Source: Rotaria socialis
Lineage: Eukaryota > Rotifera > Eurotatoria > Philodinida > Philodinidae
NCBI GenBank assembly: GCA_905331475.1
Contig: CAJNYU010000350.1
Span: 372,001-436,000 of the forward strand
Reading direction: 5' to 3'
Length of the DNA: 64,000 nucleotides
Shown here: positions 58,501 to 64,000 of the stretch, piece by piece
Numbering within the stretch: the stretch's first letter is position 1
Layout: the number at the start of each line of letters is the position of its first letter
Program-made: the position numbers and the translations under genes
Notes under the pieces: model-generated
What the model saw: only the letters and a program-made list of their open reading frames with translations
Databases searched by the model: none
What the model was told of the DNA's origin: nothing

Positions 58501-59173
58501 TGCCCTTATTGTTACAATAATCCACCATTTAAAGATATGCATAAAAATTCTGGTTGCAATGAATGTACACATCCAACATGTCGTTATTCACTTGAAGTTA
58601 ATGGAGTATGTGCATGTTATATATGTAAGCAAGGTATATTTCTATTAGATGTATCAGCAATACCGAAGTATCGTCTTGCTTGTAATAAGTATGTCGAATT
58701 CGAAAAATAAATTTCACATTGAATTTAAAAAAATTTTTTTTTACTAGATGTCCATTTGTTTTGACATTACCAGAAACTATTCAAAAGATTACGATAAAAA
58801 GTGAATTTTGTGAAAAATGTGACACCGCATTAATGGATGTAGAATTTAATAAGGTAGAGATTTTTGAATAAAAAACATGAAATAAATAAATAAATATATA
58901 TATATATAGGAGAAAAGTCCTGATCTATTGTCTCTTTCATCGGCATGTCTACTTTGCCATGAATATTTTCTTGAAGCCATTCAACGGACAGTAACGTATC
59001 TTAACAATTTACAAAATCGACCAACTGATGGACGTGGCGGTGCTTTTGGTGGGCCAAGAGGCGGTGGCCGTGGTGGTCGTGGTGGCCGGGGTCGTGGCAG
59101 AGGCCGTGGTGGTGGTGGTAGTAGTCGAGGACGAGGATCTTCTCGCGGAGGTCATGGACGAGGACGCAATTAG
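55588..59173 (+). CDS. TOP3B: DNA/RNA topoisomerase III beta
   Basis: Type IA topoisomerase acting on DNA and RNA with TDRD3. Fifteen exons close in phase to 871 residues (human about 862). Landmarks: Toprim start [16 protein letters not shown] with its catalytic Glu, [15 protein letters not shown] (the DxDxE metal site), [34 protein letters not shown], then [16 protein letters not shown] with the active-site Tyr. [19 protein letters not shown] follows, then four CxxC zinc-binding clusters ([21 protein letters not shown]...CNECTHP, CEKCDTA) and a C-terminal RGG box ([16 protein letters not shown]) that binds RNA/TDRD3 in the human protein. The RGG tail and beta-type zinc region exclude TOP3A. 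An AAATAG lies 16 bp upstream of the ATG. Confidence 0.96.
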
Positions 59174-59270
59174 TTATTGTTTTGTTTTTTTATTGAAGTG
59201 TTTTTTCTTAAACTGTTATTATTTTAGTTCATCTGTTTTTTCTTGTTTTTATTTTAGATAAAGATATAAA

Positions 59271-59702
59271 ATGACAACAACATCTAATCGACCCGATGCT
59301 GAAGTTGAAGCTGATTTTAATGCACGAGCAAGTCAATTAGAAAGTTCTTTAAATGAACTTGAAACATTTCTTTCTCGACTTGATTCCGTATCATATACAG
59401 CACTGCACGAAAATCTTACGCCACTTGATCAAGCTCGTTTTGATTTAACTGCTGCTTATACGCTCAACTCATTAATGTGGGCTTATTTAAGAACACGTGG
59501 CGTTGATCCAAAACAAACACAACTAAAAAGTGAATTAGATCGAGTGAAATCTTATATGGATAAGTTAAAATCAGTTGTTGATAGACAAACAGCAGCACGA
59601 ATCGATAAGCAAGCAACAACAAGACTTATGCGAAATGCATTATGGGAACAAGCACATTCAAAAAATAAAAGAATGAAAAAAGATGATCAACAGACAGACT
59701 AA
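59271..59702 (+). CDS. C1D: C1D nuclear exosome cofactor
   Basis: Single-exon gene coding for 143 residues, the usual size of C1D/Rrp47. The Sas10/Utp3/C1D domain is seen in LESSLNELETFLSRLDS, LTPLDQARFDLTAAYTLNSL, WAYLRTRGVDPKQTQLKSEL and VKSYMDKLKSVVDRQTAARI. A basic tail (KNKRMKK) follows. C1D binds RRP6 and guides the nuclear exosome in rRNA processing. It starts 97 bp after TOP3B, and TTTATTTTAG lies 13 bp before the ATG. Lack of introns is unusual among its neighbours. Confidence 0.93.
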   Translation: MTTTSNRPDAEVEADFNARASQLESSLNELETFLSRLDSVSYTALHENLTPLDQARFDLTAAYTLNSLMWAYLRTRGVDPKQTQLKSELDRVKSYMDKLKSVVDRQTAARIDKQATTRLMRNALWEQAHSKNKRMKKDDQQTD

Positions 59703-60211
59703 TGATCTTGTTTTTTTGTTCGTTCATTTTTCAATATATAAATTCTTTTGTTCTGATTTAATCAATGCAGATATGAATAAACAAGTCTATTCGAGACGAA
59801 TCATGATGTAAACCAATGGATTCAGCGGTGGCAACTTTTAAAGACTAAATGATAAGAAACGAGATAAACGATTTCTATTAACTCAGTCGGAATATTGTAA
59901 ATACTTAACATTCATCGAGAGCGAAGACTCAGCTTAAATACATCTAGAGATAAATCGTTATCTTGTAGAGGTTTCTGAAAAAAAGATGCACTTTTTATAA
60001 ATAATCCGACTTGCATACAACATTATAATTAAACAAGAACATATTTTAAATGATAGAATATTTTTAGTTATATCAAAACACATGGTTTTTAGAAAATTTT
60101 GTTTTTGTCATAAGGATACATTTTAAATGTACAATGCAACAATTCCTTCTGGCATAAATATGAAACTACTCAAACTTATAAATTTGTTTTGTCTATATTA
60201 AAGATAAGAAT

Positions 60212-60548
60212 ACGGCAAGCGTTTCCTAATCAACTCTCTCTAGGAGAATCCCCAGGGAGTCTCTAGGAGAATCCCCAGGGAGTCCCTAGGGATTTCGTTC
60301 TTTTGCAGGGACTCCCCGGGGAGTTATCTGATCAACATGGATGAAATATCTAATTACTAATAAATTCTTAATTTTGTAAAATTTAAAAAAGTTAAAAAGT
60401 TTTTTTTTTATTTAAAACAATCTCATCAATTCTCCCCAGAGAAATCCCCAGGGAGTCTCCCAAATAAAAATTCCCGGGGACTCACGACAGGGGCTCCCCG
60501 GGGAGTCGTCGGGAGAGAGTGGATTAGAGTTTGTTACGGCTTGCTGTG
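60212..60548. mobile_element. MITE with GGGAGTC repeats
   Basis: Ends GGCAAGCGTTTCCTAATCA-ACTCTCTC and the inverted AGCAAGCCGTAACAAACTCTAA-CCACTCTCTC are imperfect inverted repeats. Inside, GAGAATCCCCAGGGAGTC-like units recur on both sides of an AT-rich centre. No firm target duplication. Confidence 0.65.
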
Positions 60549-60558
60549 TATCTCTATT

Positions 60559-60626
60559 CAGAGCCCGCGAAAGTGGGGTGTGTGCACCCCCCCCTCCCCA
60601 ATATTAGGTCCTTCCCGCGGGCTCTG
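60559..60626. mobile_element. 68-bp hAT-like mini-MITE
   Basis: CAGAGCCCGCG at the left is inverted as CGCGGGCTCTG at the right, around a C-rich core. Flanks TCTCTATT and TCTATATT match at 6 of 8 bases, a possible old 8-bp duplication. Confidence 0.6.
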
Positions 60627-61098
60627 TCTATATTGTAGGCTACTGTAGGATTGGGTTGTAATTTGCATACTACATGTACTTTGATTAAATTCTAAGCATT
60701 CTTATATAAAAAAAAAGCTAAAAAGTGATATTAGCCAAGAACATATTATAACACTAAAGTAGGCAAGAGGATAATTAATTCTTATTGTTCATTTTGAAGT
60801 ATGAAGAAAAATCGATTCAATTGATACGGCGCTGAATAATAGCGACCTCTGTTTATGGTCACGTCACTGCTATTAAACATATCAGATTCGTTTTTCTGCA
60901 TAAACCATTCCTGATGCACCAGCCGAAAGTTTCATTTCATGCCTTCTTCCACTAAATGCTGTAGTTCGATGTCATTCTATGTTATTGTTATGAAAATCGG
61001 AAAAAAACCTATTCGATGGCAGCGTTTGTTTGAGACACTAAAAATTCTATTTCATCAGCTCTTATTTCAGATTTTTAATTCATTTCAAAAGCAATATA

Positions 61099-61948
61099 AT
61101 GGAAATTTTTTCGTTTGTGGACGATGTCAAGTAAGATTAATTCAATTCGAAAATATTCTATAAATTAAATTTTTATAATTTTAGACGTATGGACAAACGA
61201 CAAGTATTAATTAATCATAATTACGAAGTCTTTTTAGTATCAGAGCTTTTTTTCTATTGTTAAATAGGCAATATATCAAGTGTTGAATTTCGGTATGATT
61301 ATTTCAACTGCACTTATGATATGGAAAGGTCTTATGGTAATGACAGGAAGTGAAAGTCCCATTGTTGTTGTACTCAGGTTCATTTATTTGATTTTTTATT
61401 TAAGTTAATAATGTATTTGATTGTACTTGTTTTATATTGTTATAGTGGTAGTATGGAACCTGCCTTTCATCGTGGTGATCTTCTTCTATTGACGAATTAT
61501 GAAGAAGAACCCATTCGTGCTGGAGATATTGTCGTATTTCGTATCGAAGGACGTGATATTCCTATTGTTCACCGAGTTCTTAAAATACATGAAAAGTGAG
61601 TTTCTTATGTTTTCCTCATCAATACTAAATGATCGCTTTTTTTCTCCATTTATTAATAACAGAAATGATAGTTATGTTAAATTTTTAACTAAAGGCGATA
61701 ATAATCAAGTTGATGATCGTGGTCTTTATTCACCAGGGCAATTATGGCTTGAAAAAAAAGATGTTATCGGTCGAGCGCGAGGGTATTTTTATACTTTATT
61801 TTTAATAGATAATAGATTATTCTTTTTTTTTTATAGATTTCTTCCATATATTGGTATGGTAACAATTTTAATGAATGATTATCCTCAATTGAAATATTTT
61901 GTCTTAGCTGTACTCGGTTTTTTTGTGCTTGTTCATCGTGAAAATTAA
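61099..61948 (+). CDS. SEC11A: signal peptidase complex catalytic subunit SEC11
   Basis: Membrane-bound serine peptidase that removes signal peptides in the ER. Six exons (61099-61130, 61185-61203, 61268-61377, 61446-61595, 61663-61782, 61837-61948) give 180 residues (human SEC11A 179). Exon 1 is only 32 bp, but [11 protein letters not shown] joins RMDKRQ in phase as in the family. A transmembrane anchor ([15 protein letters not shown]) precedes [12 protein letters not shown] with the catalytic Ser, then [12 protein letters not shown] with the catalytic His, and [17 protein letters not shown] second hydrophobic segment ([14 protein letters not shown]) ends the protein. A TTATTTCAG 31 bp before the ATG may be the leader acceptor. 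AATAAA near 62093 ends the gene. Confidence 0.95.
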
Positions 61949-62136
61949 ATATGAGAAAAAGAAAGTGTCTTAAGATATTTTAATTTAATCATCAAAAAAA
62001 AAAAAGAAACGATTCGTATATGGGTAGTCTTCTTAGCGTTACTATTATTATTATTATTATTGTTGTATGAGTTTGTTATAACTGTTTTATGAAGCAATAA
62101 AAAGTTATCATCTATTGATTTATGCTTTCAGATACA

Positions 62137-63202
62137 ATGTCATCGAATTCAAAATCATCTGATCGTATTAATAAAAAGAAAACATTATATCAATTTGATC
62201 GTGGTCCTGTACAAATGGTTAATCAGGTTTCAACAGTAAATACGGAACAAATCATGCGTCTTCAACTACTTTTCTTTTCTCTACTTGAAATACTTTCATT
62301 AAAACTAACTGACAATGATCCGCTTAAATCTTATCTTTTGTTTGAACAGCTACTCAATCTTCTTGAACAGAGTAAAATGCTTCCAATATCCATGTGTTTA
62401 TCAGCTAAATCAATAAGACATGAAAAGATTTTTTTAAGTTATGTACGAATTTTACAACAAGCTATTCAATCAATATTAATTAATATTCAAAAAGATCCAG
62501 TATCATCAGATAGATCGATGTTCAGTAATGTTTTACCAAAAAATGTTGAAAAAATTTTACTGTCATCACCACCATCACCCAAAATTAGTATTGATATTCC
62601 TCAACAAGAGATTCAATTAAAAATACCATTACCTTTACCAATCAATGGAACGGTAGCAATAAGCGGCTTTGGTGATGCTGTTATTTTTCGTTATGTTCAA
62701 GATTTTTATGAAATCGATAAATTAGGCAAAGGTGCTTTTGGTATGTTCTTTTTCTTTTTTAATATTAAAATTCATTTAATTGTTTTTCATTATCATATGC
62801 CAATATCTAGGTTCTGTATTTCGTGCAAAAAATCGTTTAGATGATCGTATGTATGCTATAAAAAAAATTATTTTTAATAAGAATACAGATAGAACTCGGT
62901 GTCAAGCACAACGAGCATTACGGGAAGTACGAGTCCTCGCAGCATTGAGTCATCCTAATATAGTGCAATATCACTGTGCATGGCTCGAATTAGTACCTTT
63001 TGCAGCTCGTCAACGTCGAACAACACGAACAAAAATACCTATTGCTGAAGTTAAAGAATATGATTCTCGTGATGAATTAATTCAATTTGAAGGACAATCA
63101 TTATCATCGCAAAAAAGCAGAAAGCAAAATGATGAAATAAAATCATCACAAAAAAGTTCCACAACATCAACAGTCAGTGATGATGATGATGATGGAAGTG
63201 AG
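62137..63202 (+). CDS. EIF2AK1: HRI-type eIF2alpha kinase, 5' part only
   Basis: Two exons (62137-62740, 62811-63202) in phase encode the N-terminal regulatory region and the kinase N-lobe; the rest lies beyond the window or past a long intron. The N-terminal helical region (SLLEILSLKLTDND, FEQLLNLLEQ) resembles the HRI haem-binding N terminus. The kinase shows FYEIDKLGKGAFGSVFRAKN, YAIKKI with the ATP-site Lys, and ALREVRVLAALSHPNIVQYHCAWLE, the eIF2alpha-kinase form of helix C. It then enters the Ser/Asp-rich kinase insert typical of this family. No membrane segment, so not PERK; no RWD or HisRS part, so not GCN2. The start is chosen at 62137 because CTTTCAG ends 5 bp before it, leaving an upstream in-frame ATG outside the mRNA. 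Confidence 0.82.
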
Positions 63203-64000
63203 GTAATTGTAGTTCATGTTCATTTTTGACTATATTTAAACAATCATCGAGTATCAAAGTTTACATACAAAGAAATTGTTTCAAAACAAATTCAAAAATT
63301 GTAGGTACTGCTTTGCTTGCTTCAGTTATTGCACAGTTACACATTTTGAGACACCATTCTATTAGAATGTGTTCGTTATCTGATAGTTATAGAAATTTTA
63401 CTCTAATTTCATGTTATACATAATACAGAAAGCGAAATTATTCTATATGAATGATTTTCAAATTCTAGGAAACATTTCTTAAACGAAACTCAACTGTGAC
63501 AAAAAACATATTTACAGATTTTGCGTGCAAACATTTATTTTAACTTCAAAGTAAAATATCTTTGAATATGACAAGCGATGAACTTGTTACTTATAATCTA
63601 AAACATAATAAAATAGAAAATCTATAAAATTATAACTTCGTGAAACACAGAAATGACATCCAATACGATCCAATGTTACACCAGAAAACAATTTTGTTTC
63701 TGAAACTGTTAGCCGTCGTTGTAAGGATATTTTTTAAGAGACAATTTATACGATAGCATTTTCTACTTGCTCTTATACAAAATAAACTATTTTGTAAAAA
63801 CAAATAGTTTAGATTGATTCTCATGAAAGATACACATGGACTGTTCATACTTGATTTCAGGCAAGAACAACAATAAAGAAGTGAAATTTTAATCTTGCAG
63901 GTTGACGTTTAAATTTATGATAAAAATGCATTTTCGTAGCATTATAAAATGTATAATATAAATCTGCTACAATATTTATTGTTGCCTGACGTAAAATACG
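63203..64000. other. apparent intron or downstream sequence of the kinase gene
   Basis: A GTAATT donor follows the last kinase exon. No C-lobe motif (HRD, DFG) is visible in the remaining 800 bp in any frame, so this is either a long intron or the gene is truncated. Confidence 0.5.

Larger units (their letters stand above)
59703..61098. other. 1.4-kb spacer with two MITEs
   Basis: No gene seen. An AATAAA follows C1D near 59775, so transcription of the upstream gene set may end here. The largest gap in the eight-gene run, it is a natural place for a new promoter ahead of SEC11. Confidence 0.5.

Noticed and set aside
1..64000. tRNA, rRNA and spliced-leader RNA genes
   Set aside because: I looked for T-loop-like GTTCGA patterns, conserved rRNA blocks and an Sm-site-bearing leader gene and saw none convincing; a covariance search would be needed to exclude them.

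Overview
This is an AT-rich animal nuclear window. Genes are split by many very short introns (mostly 50-70 bp, GT...AG with T-rich 3' ends). The protein set is metazoan: protein kinase D, NUDC, BMS1, PSMA5, TOP3B, C1D, SEC11 and an HRI-type eIF2alpha kinase. Several start codons sit at or just after a splice-acceptor sequence, with an upstream gene ending as little as 30 bp away. That is the signature of spliced-leader trans-splicing. Together with the short introns, the decayed DNA transposons and a fungal-type DUF3431 gene, it points to a rotifer, most likely a bdelloid. The organism call is inference; the gene identities rest on visible domains.

Layout. 1-3.5 kb: gene-free, with a small hAT-type MITE and a foldback just upstream of the first gene. 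3.5-10.4 kb: a complete protein kinase D gene (18 exons by my model), with a GC-rich MITE in one intron, followed by a small unrecognised 3-exon gene (10.7-11.2 kb). 12.7-28.2 kb: a transposon graveyard. It holds an hAT-like element with 12-bp ends, a full-length decayed hAT (TSD CTCTGTAT), a SWIM-domain pseudogene split by a FLYWCH/MULE element (9-bp TSD) and by a MITE, a second MULE with 115-bp inverted repeats, a broken THAP-domain ORF, a 112-bp near-perfect palindrome and a region rich in ACGCGTT. Two inverted copies of a ~150-bp repeat bracket 19.6-28.2 kb. 29.3-30.4 kb: a DUF3431 gene. 30.6-34.0 kb (minus): an intact 7-exon gene coding for 998 residues with a C-terminal C2H2 finger, which I read as a transposase-derived protein. 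34-43.7 kb: gene-poor, with two large foldback elements (one with a MITE inserted in its arm) and two broken genes, one of them methyltransferase-like.

43.8-64 kb: a dense run of eight plus-strand housekeeping genes, NUDC - BMS1 - Gln-rich nuclear-type protein - PSMA5 - TOP3B - C1D - SEC11 - EIF2AK1-like (the last continues beyond the window). Gaps are 30, 93, 312, 206, 97, about 1400 and 188 bp. Most starts lie 0-60 bp after a pyrimidine-rich tract ending in AG that cannot be an ordinary cis acceptor. The run is best read as one or more trans-spliced operons, with the 1.4-kb gap before SEC11 the likeliest break. Its genes serve ribosome biogenesis and RNA decay (BMS1, C1D), protein quality and turnover (NUDC, PSMA5, SEC11), RNA/DNA topology (TOP3B) and translational stress control (EIF2AK1).

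Exon borders were set by eye from GT-AG signals and reading phase; for the named genes all phases close. No database search was run.
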